Positions 1 through 8,931 of a DNA stretch of 36,116 nucleotides are shown here, in pieces (the stretch's first letter is position 1; the number at the start of each line of letters is the position of its first letter). The position numbers were made by a program, and so were the translations under genes. The stretch is from the NCBI GenBank assembly GCA_009602725.1, contig WELB01000031.1, forward strand, positions 913,483 to 949,598. Direction: 5' to 3'. The notes below the pieces were generated by a model, which was not told where the DNA came from, ran no database searches, and worked only from the letters and a program-made list of their open reading frames with translations. Source of the DNA: Spirogloea muscicola (lineage: Eukaryota > Streptophyta > Zygnematophyceae > Spirogloeales > Spirogloeaceae).

Positions 1-447
1 CTACACAGGCAAAGCACTAGCGCATAGGCGCAGCGGAAGACAGGCCCCGTGGCGCCGCCGTCCGGCGGCGACTCCACCTCCTGGGCGCAGGCCGGCGCAG
101 CAGGCCCCGCAGCAAGGTGCGGCGGCGGCTGCGGCGGCGAGCAGCGGCAAGGCTGCTCCTGGGCTTCACCGGCTCGAACTCCTTCTGAGCCTCAGCCCCC
201 AAGGCTCTTCGTGCTTCCCCGTGCCACCCCCCCTCCAGGGGTGTGAGCGGGTCGCCCCAAGGCCTGTCCTTGCGGGCGGGCCCAGATTCTCCCTTGAACG
301 GGCGGATCCTAGCGAGGGTATTTCTGGACGGGCGGGCCACTTGCCCGGCAAGCCAGCCCGCCACCTGGCGGGCCCACTTGTCCCAAATAGCCGGTTATGT
401 CACGCCAACGGAGCCATGTGGCTCGAACAAACGGCTGGTTCATTACA
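1..447 (-). mobile_element. Family 1 LTR, 3' LTR of element A (cut by window start)
   Basis: On the minus strand the LTR starts TGTAATGAACC at 447 and runs off the window at position 1; about 90 bp are missing compared with the full copy at 5852-6393. The polypurine tract of element A lies immediately upstream (450-461), so this is the 3' LTR. The same sequence recurs in both orientations through the first 20 kb. Identity is judged by eye. Confidence 0.85.
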
Positions 448-449
448 TA

Positions 450-461
450 CCTCCCCACTCT
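450..461 (-). promoter_or_regulatory. Polypurine tract of element A
   Basis: The minus strand reads AGAGTGGGGAGG directly before the LTR start TGTAATG. This is the expected place and composition for the plus-strand DNA primer of an LTR retrotransposon. The same tract is conserved beside the LTRs at 18923 and 19456. Confidence 0.8.
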
Positions 462-505
462 GGTGTTCACGTCCTCGGGAACAACGAGAAAACAGCCGAC
501 AGGTA

Positions 506-1023
506 TTAAGATGCCCGACGGCTGCTGCCTCTACCAAGCCTAGGAGAATTACCACCCTTGGCCAGGTATTCCCTGAGAGCATCTGGACAATTTGCCAAAT
601 TGGCCGCAGGCTCCCACGTGTTGTGCTCAGGCCCATACCCGAGCCACTTCACCAGATACTCACGTGTCTTACGCCCTCGAGGCTTGTCCCTGTGAGACAA
701 GATCTCTTCCACCTCAAACTCAAGATCATCCTCGATGACTAGTGGAGGTGGGGGCGGTTGGACACGACCATCCGAAAGGAAGGCCCTCAGCTGAGACACA
801 TGGAAGACGTTATGGACCTTCCAATGCACCGGTGTCTTCGACTCGTAGGACACCTTGCCCACAGGGCGTACTACTGCAAATGGTCCAACCCACTTGGGCA
901 GCAACTTGCACCCACAGCCCGCAAGGATAAGTGCTTCGTGCTCAGCAGCACTTGCGCACCAACATCGAAGGACACGTCCTTCCGATGTTTGAAGATGTCC
1001 AAGCAGCGTACGGAACGCCGACT
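506..1023 (-). pseudogene. Integrase C-terminal region plus chromodomain (element A pol 3' end)
   Basis: The open stretch 904-506 holds the end of a Ty3/gypsy integrase (LLPKWVGPFAVV, a GPY/F-like module, then VHNVFHVSQLRAF), followed by a chromodomain. The chromodomain shows FEVEEIL, REYLVKWLGYG and NTWEPAANLANC, which supply the three aromatic cage positions. Upstream, 1023-905 still encodes integrase sequence (DVSFDVGAQVLLSTKHLSL), but a frameshift near 905 separates it. In intact chromoviruses this domain targets integration to marked chromatin. The RT core, RNase H and catalytic integrase that should precede it are deleted near 1010. Coding ends at 506, 45 bp before the polypurine tract. 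Confidence 0.85.
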
Positions 1024-1371
1024 TCAGAACATCCGCAGGCGTGATTCGAATTTGGTGATACCCACTTGCCAGGGGATTGGCATTTCTCGAAATTCGAGAC
1101 GGCTCAGCCGATACATGGGACGGAAAGGCGGGTTGGCGCCTGGCTTCAATGGAATTGTATGAGCCACACCTCGGTGAGGAGGTAGACCGTCCGGAAGAGA
1201 GTCGGGGAACACATCCGCAAATTCTTCCAGCAGCTTATCAAGATCAAGAACCCCGCCATGTGAATCCGCAGCATTCACACACAAGTCAGGCTTAGACTCG
1301 TCGTTCAACGCCACTATCACAAGAAATGCCATTTGGACAGTGTTCTTGTGAATCAATCGCTTCATCTGCAT
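1024..1371 (-). pseudogene. Reverse transcriptase N-terminal stump (element A)
   Basis: The minus frame shows the typical linker before Ty3/gypsy RT: EEFADVFPDSLPDGLPP, then GVAHTIPLKPGANPPFRP and YRLSRLEFREM. After EFREM the sequence jumps to the later RT segment GYHQIRITPADVLKSAF in another frame, with about 60 residues missing compared with the RT at 11276-10854. It then jumps straight to integrase C-terminal sequence. The YxDD catalytic motif and RNase H are absent, so no polymerase can be made from this copy. Confidence 0.8.
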
Positions 1372-1544
1372 GGCGGACAGCAGAATGGAAGCCCCTGCCG
1401 CCCGAGGCGGTGCACAGGGAAGCTGCTTGCAAAGGACAAAGCGCCGTGCGCCACGTTGTACCGTGCAAGAATGGCGTTCAAAATCAAGGCATGCTGATGT
1501 GGCTCAAAGTCAGTCATCTCCCAATATCACATCAAAGGCGACAG

Positions 1545-1925
1545 TCAACGCAATGGCATAACAAGGCACCTCGGCTTTGTATTGGTGGATGCGCCTTGCA
1601 CCTTGCACAGGCCCAATACATCGGTGGGGTGGCCATCGGCCAATGTCACTCTAGGCAGGCCATCTGCTTGCAAATGCAAGCCAGTGGAGCACACCAAATT
1701 CCTTTTGACAAAGGACACCGAGGCCCCTGAGTCTATGAGGCTCCTAGCTGGTGCCGCAGCAACCAGCCCCTCGAAAAGCATAGTGTGTCCCCCATGGACA
1801 CTGCCAAGAAATGGGGTGCAAGCGACATATACCCTGACCATTGTCGGGTAAGGCCGAAGCCGAGTGGCATCAACACTACGCCTAAGGAGCCTGTGTCCCG
1901 CCTCGTGCGAGCACAACAGCAACAT
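1545..1925 (-). pseudogene. Retropepsin-like aspartic protease (element A)
   Basis: The 126-residue frame contains LIDSGASVSFVKRNL, the D-S/T-G-A active site of retroviral-type aspartic proteases, and a second-half segment VTLADGHPTDVLGLC. It would cleave the Gag-Pol polyprotein. It lies between the gag zinc knuckle (about 2280) and the RT stump, the normal Ty3/gypsy order on the minus strand. It is out of frame with both neighbours. DSG rather than DTG is common in this group and need not be inactivating. Confidence 0.8.
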
Positions 1926-2011
1926 CCCAGCGGAGCTTGATCAACCACGCCACGCTTTTGTGGCACAGAAGAAGAACAGCATTTCTTCAGGCCGACGGCA
2001 CTCAGGCCAGC

Positions 2012-2850
2012 TCAGATGAACATCTGCAGCCTCTTGCAAGTCATTGTGGGCAACTCACACAAATAGAGGCCCTCCGGCCTCCAACCTTGCAATGAAGCAG
2101 AAATGGAGCGCACAACCGGTATGTTGGTTGGCGGGCAAGCAATGCCAGCAAGATCAAACAGCTCAAGTGCGTCTGGCTGAATCAGATGGCTTGCAGAGGC
2201 AGGGGTCAAGCACTCACGCTTGCCCTTGAAATTGCCCTGGTCCCGGCCTATAGGGCTGTGACGTGGCCGTGAGGAATGGGGACCTGCCGCCGGGCAGTCC
2301 CTGAGCTGATGGCTCTTGGCACCGCACTTGAAGCAGCGAGCGCCATCCACCCGCGTCTTGGGGAAGTCGCCTTGAGGTCGAGCGTTCAAGCCGTGCCTTG
2401 GGTCGAACCGCTTCTTGCCTCGCTCTGCATCAAAGCCGCCTGCCTCCCACAGGGGACGCTTGCTGGGACCGGCAATGTCCGGCGTGCTGAGCACCTTGAG
2501 GGCGTGCTCCACCATCTTGGTGAAGTCCGCGACAGGTTGCGCCGTTGCGGAATCCACCGCGACCCAATTGCGGAAGCGAGTAGGCAGTCCAGCCTTGAAT
2601 TGCTGGCATTGGTCAATTGGCTTCATGGGCTCGCTGCGTAGCTTAGACAGCAGCAGACGGAATCGCCGCACGTAGGGCTCAAAGCCCTCGCTTCCCTCGC
2701 CCCTTATGCGGAGAGCATCCAGCTTATCGGGCGCGCAGTTCTGCGTGTAGGTCGCCATACCCCGACGTAAGCAAGCTGCAAATGAAGTCCCAGCCACCGT
2801 ACTCCTCGGGCGTAAAGCCCTTCTTCAAAGTGTTCCAGCATCCCCGGAGT
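2012..2850 (-). pseudogene. Gag C-terminal half with CCHC zinc knuckle (element A)
   Basis: From 2850 downward the minus strand encodes the Gag capsid region (WNTLKKGFTPEEYGGWDF, then YGDLHAELRAR). A one-base slip near 2735 follows, then the frame YVRRFRLLLSKLRSEP, and the nucleocapsid knuckle CFKCGAKSHQLRDC (CX2CX4HX4C). Such Gag proteins form the virus-like particle and bind the element RNA. The N-terminal half is separated from it by 1 kb of inverted sequence (2852-3880); its own frame is at 3885-5353. The homologous capsid segment in element B (8240-8390) supports the assignment. Confidence 0.8.
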
Positions 2851-2851
2851 T

Positions 2852-3880
2852 GCGCGCTGCCTTACTTGCTCGCTCGCTGGTGCACACCAGTCTTGCGATG
2901 TCCTCGCCGTCGCCGTACACGGCGCCTTTGGCGCCAAATGGCTGACCTACTTCACCGCCTTGCGCGGCGAGCAGCGGCCTGCCGCCACGGGCAGCAGGGC
3001 GAGCAGCCTGGCTTCCATGTCGCCGGGTCCCTCGCCCAAGTTTTCCGGACGCGCCTGGGCTTTTGCGGTCCACTTGCGCGCAGGCCGCGCTCTGGCGGCG
3101 GCTCCAGCTTCCGTCAGGGCGACGTCTTTCCGCCTGCTAGCTACTCAGATTTGCATCTACTGACGAGAGGTTACTGAGAGTTCGCTTACTGCTGTCTCAG
3201 TCCTTAGCACTCCGACTCCTTCAGACCATGTCCATTCTTTTGGGCTGGCCTCTCCCAGCCACCAGTCAATCTGGCCGCGCTTGCTAGTGCACGGCCGAGC
3301 CCTCCTCGGGAGGCAGAGCGGTCGGCTGCTGTGGCAGCGGCTGCTGCAGGGCCAGCTGCTGCGGCAGTGGCTGCTGCGGAGCACGCCCAAGAGGGGCACG
3401 CCCACGAGGGGCACGCCCACGAGGGGCTCGCCCAAGCGGGGCTCGCCCACGAGGGGCACGCCCACTAGGGGCACGCCCAAGCGGGGCACGCCCAAGAGGG
3501 GGCACGTCGAGGTGGGAGCCGGAGGCCAGGAGGGCTTGTCGGCCGGGGTCTTGCAACGCGTTGCACTCCTCACTCGGGATCTGGCAGCAGCCCAGTCTAC
3601 GACGGATCCAGCTCAACACCGGCTTCTTGCGAAGATCTGCGCAGAGCAGCGCGCCCTCGTCCGGCAGGCGCTGAAGAGCGGCACATGCAAGAGGTGGATG
3701 CCTCGTTGCATCTGATGCGCAAGAGCAGCGGCAACCCTGAGCATGGACTTGCCAGGGCCCATGAACCCAGACAATTCTCAGGTCACGATGATCGGGGAGG
3801 GTTGCAGCCATGGCTGGATGAAATGGACGAATGGTCCGTGTGCTCCAACACGGACGCGGGGGCGCGCGTGCGCCTCCAGC
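2852..3880 (+). repeat. Inverted copy of a retroelement 5' region: leader plus Gag N-terminus
   Basis: This plus-strand block mirrors 5489-3956 of the minus strand. Positions 2852-2905 match the reverse complement of 5427-5488 almost base for base (TTGCGCGCTGCCTT...GATGTCCT). Positions 3288-3868 match the reverse complement of the Gag N-terminal region. The intervening leader 2905-3287 has no counterpart in the minus arm, but resembles repeats at 13262-13466 and 14490-14800. The Gag copy carries an in-frame TAG in its repeat (3464-3466) and frame slips, so it is not functional. Confidence 0.75.
3381..3500 (+). repeat. 15-bp minisatellite, 8 units, coding a His-rich Gag repeat (inverted copy)
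   Basis: Eight units of exactly 15 bp, consensus GCACGCCCACGAGGG, stand head to tail. In the gag frame each unit encodes HA(H/Q)(E/A)G. The sixth unit has a GAG-to-TAG change. The minus-strand counterpart is at 4324-4434. Confidence 0.9.
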
Positions 3881-4323
3881 CACCGCACTCCTCGGGCTCA
3901 GAGCGCTTCTTCAAAGTGTTCCACCACTCCCGGGGCTCCCCTGAGAGGTAGGTGGCGCGCGCCCCCGCGTCCGTGTTGGAGCACACGAACCATTCGTCCA
4001 TTGCATCCAGCCATGGCTGCAAACCTCCCCGATCATCGTGACCGGAGAATTGTCTGGGTGCATGGGCCCTGGCAAGTCCATGCTCAGGGTTGCCGCTGCT
4101 CTTGCGCATCAAAAGCAACGAGGCATCCACCTCTTGCATGTGCCGCTCTTCGGCGCGCTGCCAGACGAGGAGGGCGCGCTGCTCCGCGCAGATCTTCGCA
4201 AGAAGCCGGTGTTGAGCTGGGTCCGTCGTAGACTGGGCTGCTGCCAGATCCCGAATGAGGAGTGCAACGCGTTGCAAGTCCCCAGCCGACAAGCCCTCCT
4301 GGCCTCCGGCTCCCAGCTCGACG

Positions 4324-4434
4324 TGCCCCTCTTGGGCGTGCCCCGCTTGGGCGTGCCCCTCGTGGGCGTGCCCCTCGTGGACGAGCCCCGCTTGGGCGTG
4401 CCTCTCGTGGGCGTGCCCCTCGTGGGGGTGCTCC
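4324..4434 (-). repeat. 15-bp minisatellite coding HA(H/Q)(E/A)G in Gag
   Basis: About seven 15-bp units, read on the minus strand, encode a run of His-Ala-His-Glu-Gly variants within the Gag N-terminal half. One unit has diverged (LVHEG). It is the minus-strand partner of the array at 3381-3500; unit number differs between the two arms. Confidence 0.85.
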
Positions 4435-4484
4435 GCAGCCACTGCCGCAGCAGCTGGCCCTACAGCAGCCGCTGCCACAGCAGC

Positions 4485-5292
4485 TGTAACGTTCCCGCCG
4501 TTACGGGACGCTTAACTTCGAGTTAAGCGCCGCGCGAGGTGTCGCGCGGTGTGACGCGCCTGCTGACGATGTGACGTGCAGGCGCGCCGCCTCCAGCCGA
4601 GGCGGCGAACCTGGTCTCCCAGAGCGGAGCTTCTCGGCATATTCCTGATTCTGCCGTCGTGTCCACAATGACGTGTATGGGACACGTGTCGCGCGCCTGT
4701 GACGCCGCGCGACACCCGTGACTCACTGGTGGCGCCGCAAGCTGGCGCCGCAAGGCGCCGCCGCGAGGCGGCGCCGCAGGGCGCCGCTCGGCGGCGCCGC
4801 AGGGGCGGCCGCCGCCACCAGAAGGGAGCCGCGTGGTCCGCCCTCGCACTAGATTCCCCGTATCGGGCCCGCCTTCCGAAGGTGGGCCCTGAGACGAACC
4901 CCCCAGAAACCCCTGGGGAGGGTGGCACATGAAGCACTATAAGTAGGGCTGAGAGCGGACTCAGAGGGAACTCGGTCAGTCTCAGTGAAGCCCGCGAGAG
5001 AGAGGCGCGGCCCTGCTGCCGCCTGCTGCTGCAGCCCGTCGCCGCATCCCGTCGTCGCGGACTTTCGACGGCTCTCTCTGAGTAAGACACTGGCTGCTCC
5101 CTTGGGGACAGTCGCTGGCCCGTACCTGAGAGGTGAGTCGCTGCCTGTCGGCAGCGCTCCAGGGCGAGACTTCCGCTGCGTATCACACGTGGTGCTTCAC
5201 TGTGCTGGGGGTTTGTCTCTAAACCCCAGCGACCGAAACCAAAAAGGACGTACTGACCCCTGACTGTGCTGTTAAGGGTCAGGGCCGTTACA
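4485..5292 (+). mobile_element. Family 2 solo LTR inserted in gag
   Basis: It begins TGTAACGTTCCC at 4485 and ends GGCCGTTACA at 5292, with TG...CA ends and matching inverted termini. It is flanked by a perfect 5-bp target duplication GCAGC (4480-4484 and 5293-5297). The flanking Gag coding sequence continues across the insertion. No internal retroelement sequence is present, so this is a solo LTR left by LTR-LTR recombination. It holds a TATA box at 4938-4942. Related copies are at 6600-7104, 12190-12797 and 15436-16138. Confidence 0.93.
4937..4943 (+). promoter_or_regulatory. TATA box of family 2 LTR
   Basis: CTATAAG lies in the middle of the solo LTR, after a GC-rich U3-like part. The related LTR at 6600-7104 has the same CTATAAGTAG context at 6705. 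This is the likely core promoter of the family; activity here is unknown. Confidence 0.6.
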
Positions 5293-5353
5293 GCAGCCGA
5301 CCGCTCTGCCTCCCGAGGAGGGCTCGGCCGCGCACTGGAGGTGTGCGATACCA

Positions 5354-5836
5354 TGCTGGCTGAAGGACACTGAGTGATCAATTCAGGCTCCGACAGTGAG
5401 CAAATCACACACTCCATACTGCAATACAGGACATCGCAAGACTGGTGCACCAGCGAGCGAGCAAGCAAGGCAGCGCGCAACTCCGCACCTCAATCAGCAG
5501 GCAGGCAGACAGCCGCAGATATGACCAGGACCGATGCACACGGTCACAGCTGGCCACACGACTGACCTTACCACACAAAGGCTGCAGGCTCAAGCCACAC
5601 CTCAAAAGAAGCGAACGCAGCAAGTGGTCCTCAAGGATCAGTCGGTCAATCTGGGGTCGGTAGTTGCTACCTCACTGCGCGAAGATAGCTCCGCACCCAG
5701 CGCTTCCGCTGAGCCACCTCACGGACCGACGTCTGGCAAGCACTTTATCTTTGACAGAAAAAAGTCAGGCCATCAGGGTGATCCTTGTATCATCAGCGGC
5801 GAGCACATAAGTCACAAGTGCGATGGATGCAAGACC
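5354..5836 (-). other. Untranslated leader of element A
   Basis: This stretch lies between the primer binding site and the Gag ATG on the minus strand. I see no conserved coding frame in it. The part 5427-5488 is the outer arm of the inverted duplication shared with 2852-2905. An open plus-strand frame (5534-5914) crosses the PBS and LTR boundary and is probably fortuitous. Confidence 0.6.
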
Positions 5837-5849
5837 GCCTCTGATACCA
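5837..5849 (-). promoter_or_regulatory. Primer binding site (initiator tRNA-Met type)
   Basis: The minus strand reads TGGTATCAGAGGC two bases inside the LTR end at 5852. TGGTATCAGAGC is the standard PBS complementary to the 3' end of plant initiator tRNA-Met. This fixes 5852-6393 as the 5' LTR and the element as minus-strand. Confidence 0.9.
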
Positions 5850-5851
5850 AA

Positions 5852-6393
5852 TGTAAGGAACCTCGCCCTACACACGCAGTCAGGGTGAGCAGTCCTTCTC
5901 GAGTTCGGCTGTAGGGGGGTTAGGGAGCAACCCACTACACAGGCAAAGCACTAGCGCATAGGCGCAGCGGAGACAGGCCCCGTGGCGCCGCCGTCCGGCG
6001 GCGACTCTACCTCCTGGGCGCAGGCCGGCGCAGCAGGCCCCGCAGCAAGGTGCGGCGGCGGCTGCGGCGGCGAGCAGCGGCAAGGCTGCTCCTGGGCTTC
6101 ACCGGTTCGAACTCCTTCGAGCCTCAGCCCCAAGGCTCTTCGTGCTTCCCCGTGCCACCCCCCTTCCAGCGGTGTGAGCGGGTCGCCCCATGGCCTGCCA
6201 GGCGGCGGGCCGAAGATCCTCCCTTGAACGGGCGGATCCTAGCGAGGTTATTTCTGGACGGGCGAGGCCCGCCTCTGGGCGGGCCACTTGCCCGGCAAGC
6301 CAGCCCGCCACCTGGCGGGCCCACTTGTCCCAAATAGCCGGTCATGTAATGCCAACAGAGCCATGTGGCTTACCAAATGGCTGGTTCATTACA
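5852..6393 (-). mobile_element. Family 1 LTR, 5' LTR of element A (complete)
   Basis: On the minus strand it runs TGTAATGAACC (6393) to GGTTCCTTACA (5852); the termini form an 11-bp imperfect inverted repeat. Length is 542 bp. It is followed by a canonical PBS. It is nearly identical to the 3' LTR at 1-447, apart from small indels around 6190-6290. No clear TATA box is visible; the equivalent position reads GCACGAAGAGCC. Confidence 0.92.
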
Positions 6394-6578
6394 CGTACAG
6401 TGCCAGCAGCTGGTCGTACGAGCTGCTGGTGAAGATCAACATCCTGGAGGCATCCAACATTCACCTCATTGCTCTCCTGCAAGGTACTGGCGTTTACGAC
6501 TTGTACCCCATCCTCCACCTTCTCAAGAAGAACGGCAAAATCTTCATCCTTGCCAACACCAAGGCAAGGCGGGCCTGA
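6394..6578 (+). other. Unrecognised coding-like segment between two LTRs
   Basis: Between the family 1 LTR and the family 2 LTR lies about 185 bp that resembles neither. One plus frame is open throughout and reads like ordinary protein (SWSYELLVKINILEASNIHL, then VYDLYPILHLLKKNGKIFI), ending with TGA at 6576. It begins after GTACAG, a possible splice acceptor. It could be a fragment of a host exon or of an unknown element. I do not recognise the family. Confidence 0.4.
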
Positions 6579-6599
6579 AAGCGCCAGAGGCATTGTCGT

Positions 6600-7104
6600 G
6601 CGTCCTGCTGTCTTCACTAAGAGCCCGGATGGCCATATTCTCCCTGCTCCTCCCCTTGGGGCTACCCTCGTCACGGCCTCCGGGGAGGGGTGGCAGGTGG
6701 AACGCTATAAGTAGAAGGCCGAAGCCAGACTTTGCAGTCGGACCAGTGACGACCAGAGTGAGGTATAGCCCTGCTTGCCAGCTGCTTGCCGCCGCCCATA
6801 GCTCTGCTGCTGCCGTCTGCTGCCCAGCCCGTCGCTGCAGCCTGTCGCTGCGGACATCGCCGACTCTCCGTAAGTGCCACGGTGGGCCCATGTGGGGCCA
6901 GCTACTAAACCCAGACCCTCCGTAGAGTCGCCGCCTTCTGGCGGCGCCTCAGGGTAAGACTTCCGCTGTGCTATGTGATGCACTTGAGTGCACCGTGTGC
7001 GTTGGCGCTCCACTATGTAGGGGGGTAGTTCCGAAACCCCCTAGGTCCGAACTCAATAAGGACGTACTGACCCCTAACTGCGAGTATAGGGATCAGGACG
7101 TCAC
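6600..7104 (+). mobile_element. Family 2 LTR, 5' LTR of element B (5' end unclear)
   Basis: The right part matches the solo LTR at 4485-5292. It has the TATA context CTATAAGTAG at 6705, a GTAAGTGCC stretch, the CCGAAACCCCCTAG block, AAGGACGTACTGACCCCTAA, and a CACA end at 7104. A degenerate PBS follows at once. I could not find the TGTAAC start, so the left boundary is approximate and the LTR is probably truncated. Confidence 0.75.
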
Positions 7105-7106
7105 AT

Positions 7107-7118
7107 TTGCTTTCAGAG
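7107..7118 (+). promoter_or_regulatory. Degenerate primer binding site of element B
   Basis: TTTGCTTTCAGAGG after the LTR end aligns with the element A sequence TTTGGTATCAGAGG. The following bases CCTTGCATC also match element A (CTTGCATC). It is a decayed initiator-Met-type PBS. Confidence 0.6.
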
Positions 7119-7697
7119 GAGTCCTTGCATCTGGCTAGCCTAGTATATGTTGTGATGATACGACTGACCATGCAAGGTTTCTTCTGATGCTCTGACACTG
7201 ACTAGTCTCTTGTGGTTGAGACCCCTTGCCAGACCGTTCTTGTGGATCTGCATCGGCGGGCTGATTGATACTGTTGTCCACTCGCCCGCTGCATCCACAC
7301 GCCCGGGGTCGGACAATGTCGAGTTTTCCTCCACCCCGGCAGCCATCGCAACTGCCAGGTCAGTACTCGCCTGCGTAAACCACCTGCGGTCGGCGGATTG
7401 CCTGTCTTCTGACAAGGAGGTGAAACTGACCGCCGATGGGCGGCGAGTCTGGCCATGTGCCAGAGGCTGGTCCGTACTCCAGTTCTGGCCCCTCTCTCAG
7501 CTGCGCGTACTGCTTTGCGTTTTGGGGTTATGACTTGTGCGCTGCCATGTTTGCATTGCTTTTCTGCTGGGGCACCAGCTTGCTTAGTATATAAGTACCC
7601 GCGCCAGTCGTATTCTCATTGTGCGGGTCCGCCCCTCTTCGTTGTGTCTTTCTTATGCCCTCCACTGCCTTGGCCCTCAGTGTGTTGGTGTAAAGGC
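7119..7697 (+). other. Leader of element B with internal TATA motif
   Basis: This is a non-coding stretch of about 580 bp before the Gag ATG at 7698. TATATAAG occurs at 7588-7595, about 105 bp before that ATG, and could act as an internal promoter (inference). Nothing else is recognised here. Confidence 0.5.
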
Positions 7698-8660
7698 ATG
7701 GAGTCCGAGGACTCAAGTGTGCAACCTAGCGCCCCTACGCCGGCAGTACCAGCGGCCGAGGTCGAGGAAATGTCTATTGAGATGGCGGAGCTCCAAGCGC
7801 CTGGACCAAACGGCCTTACAAAGGCTGATGCGCAGCCCCTAAGGCGCCTGAGGGAGCTCGTCGAGGCCGCGATCCCTGGTGGGAATCCGCTCGTAACCCC
7901 CGTATTGAAGGCGCTGAGCGAGGGTGTACGGGCCCTGATCAGCCGCATGTGCGCGGATGAGCAGCGTACTCGTCGCCTTCGAGCCAAAGTAAGCCATGGT
8001 GCGCGGTTGGGCCGCGCCCAGCCGTGCCAGCCCTCGAAGTCCGATGGGACGGGGAGCCTCGCAGCATGGATCCGGAAAGTGAACGCATGGTTTGTACTGT
8101 GCGAGGCGCCGGTGAAATCCCGCGTGGGTATTGCCGCCACCTACCTCACTGGAGATCCAGCCGCCATATGGGAAAGTACGAAATCGTCCTCAACACCCAC
8201 AGTGTACAACACTTAGGACTTTTTCACCCGATCGTTGACCTCTTTGTATGGTGAGGTACATGCAGAGCTCAACGCTCGGAATCAGCTCGACGCCATCCAA
8301 ATGGTCGACGACGACTTCGAGGACTATGTACGGCGTTATCATCTCATCTCGATGAAGTGTGGTGACATGAATCCCATTGACCAGGGATTTCGACTGTGAA
8401 ACGTCTCAAGCCTAGGAACGGCCACGGTTGTAGACTTCGGCCGCCACCCTGGTTGCAGGTAGTGCCCAAGGGAAGCCGAAGTTCGTCCCTGAGGAAGATC
8501 GTGCATGCTACCGTTGTGACTTGAAGGGGCACCGCATACGGGACTGCCCACAGCCGCCAAAGCCGTCGACGTCGTCTACGCCATCCTCCACCTGCCCGAA
8601 GGGCCAGTACAAGGACAAGGGAAAAGGGAAAGTGACCCTTCCTTGTCTCCCTTATGTGTG
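7698..8660 (+). pseudogene. Gag with CCHC zinc knuckle (element B)
   Basis: The frame starts at the ATG at 7698 (MESEDSSVQPSAPTPAVP). It carries the capsid motif GSLAAWIRKVNAWFVLC and IAATYLTGDPAAIWES, homologous to element A Gag. A TAG at 8214-8216 stands where the relatives have Trp before a conserved DF pair. The frame then continues with SLYGEVHAELNARNQLDA to a second stop near 8397. After a deletion of the middle part, 8480-8660 encodes RACYRCDLKGHRIRDC (CX2CX4HX4C). The gene is a nonsense- and deletion-broken Gag. Confidence 0.8.
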
Positions 8661-8931
8661 ATCCAGCAGCGTGGTGTGAAAGTGCTGTTTGAATTGATAT
8701 GACGAGTATGTCCAGAGTCTGTGTGTCGGTAGTACGCTCTGTGCATGTGCTTATTATGCAAGCGCTGTGGAACGAAGGCCCCCTTGTTGTATCGGCTATC
8801 TTCTAAATCAGATGCAGGAAGCGGCAGGCATGTACTTGAGCTGGATCAGTCTACACGGTACTAAACCGGTCTTCTTTATCGTGCCGTGCAGTGGCGGAGT
8901 GAAACCTCTACCTCCATAGGGGCTGGCCTTC

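Larger units (their letters stand above)
3885..5353 (-). pseudogene. Gag N-terminal half (element A), split by a solo LTR
   Basis: Coding starts at an ATG at 5353 (MVSHTSSARPSPPREAERSA), runs to 5293, is interrupted by the 808-bp solo LTR, and resumes at 4484. It continues through an alanine-rich stretch, a repeat of HA(H/Q)(E/A)G units (4434-4324) and a helical region with LLAKICAEQRALL. The capsid-type segment LQPWLDAMDEWFVC and ATYLSGEPREWWNTLKK follows. At about 3887 the frame runs into the fold-back loop and out of Gag. The C-terminal half is at 2012-2850. The His/Glu repeat is unusual for Gag and could bind metal (inference). Confidence 0.75.

Noticed and set aside
17-364. Long open frames across family 1 LTRs (also 11368-11910 and 12217-13257 minus, 18006-18707 plus)
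   Set aside because: They arise from the high GC content of the LTRs, are low complexity (Arg, Pro, Ala, Gly) and cross LTR boundaries.
4699-4932. GCGCCGC-rich run in the solo LTR as a CRISPR-like or regulatory repeat array
   Set aside because: Irregular simple GC-rich repeats without uniform spacers; it is typical of the family 2 LTR U3.
2850-5490. The 55-bp inverted ends as terminal inverted repeats of a DNA transposon
   Set aside because: The inner sequence is mirrored Gag and leader rather than a transposase, and no target duplication was found; an inverted retroelement copy explains the arms better.
5534-5914. Plus-strand 126-residue ORF near the element A 5' LTR
   Set aside because: It runs across the PBS and LTR edge of a minus-strand element and matches nothing recognised.
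6090-6120. GGTTCGAACTCC in family 1 LTRs matches the tRNA B-box consensus
   Set aside because: No A box at suitable distance and no cloverleaf can be drawn; it recurs because the LTR recurs.
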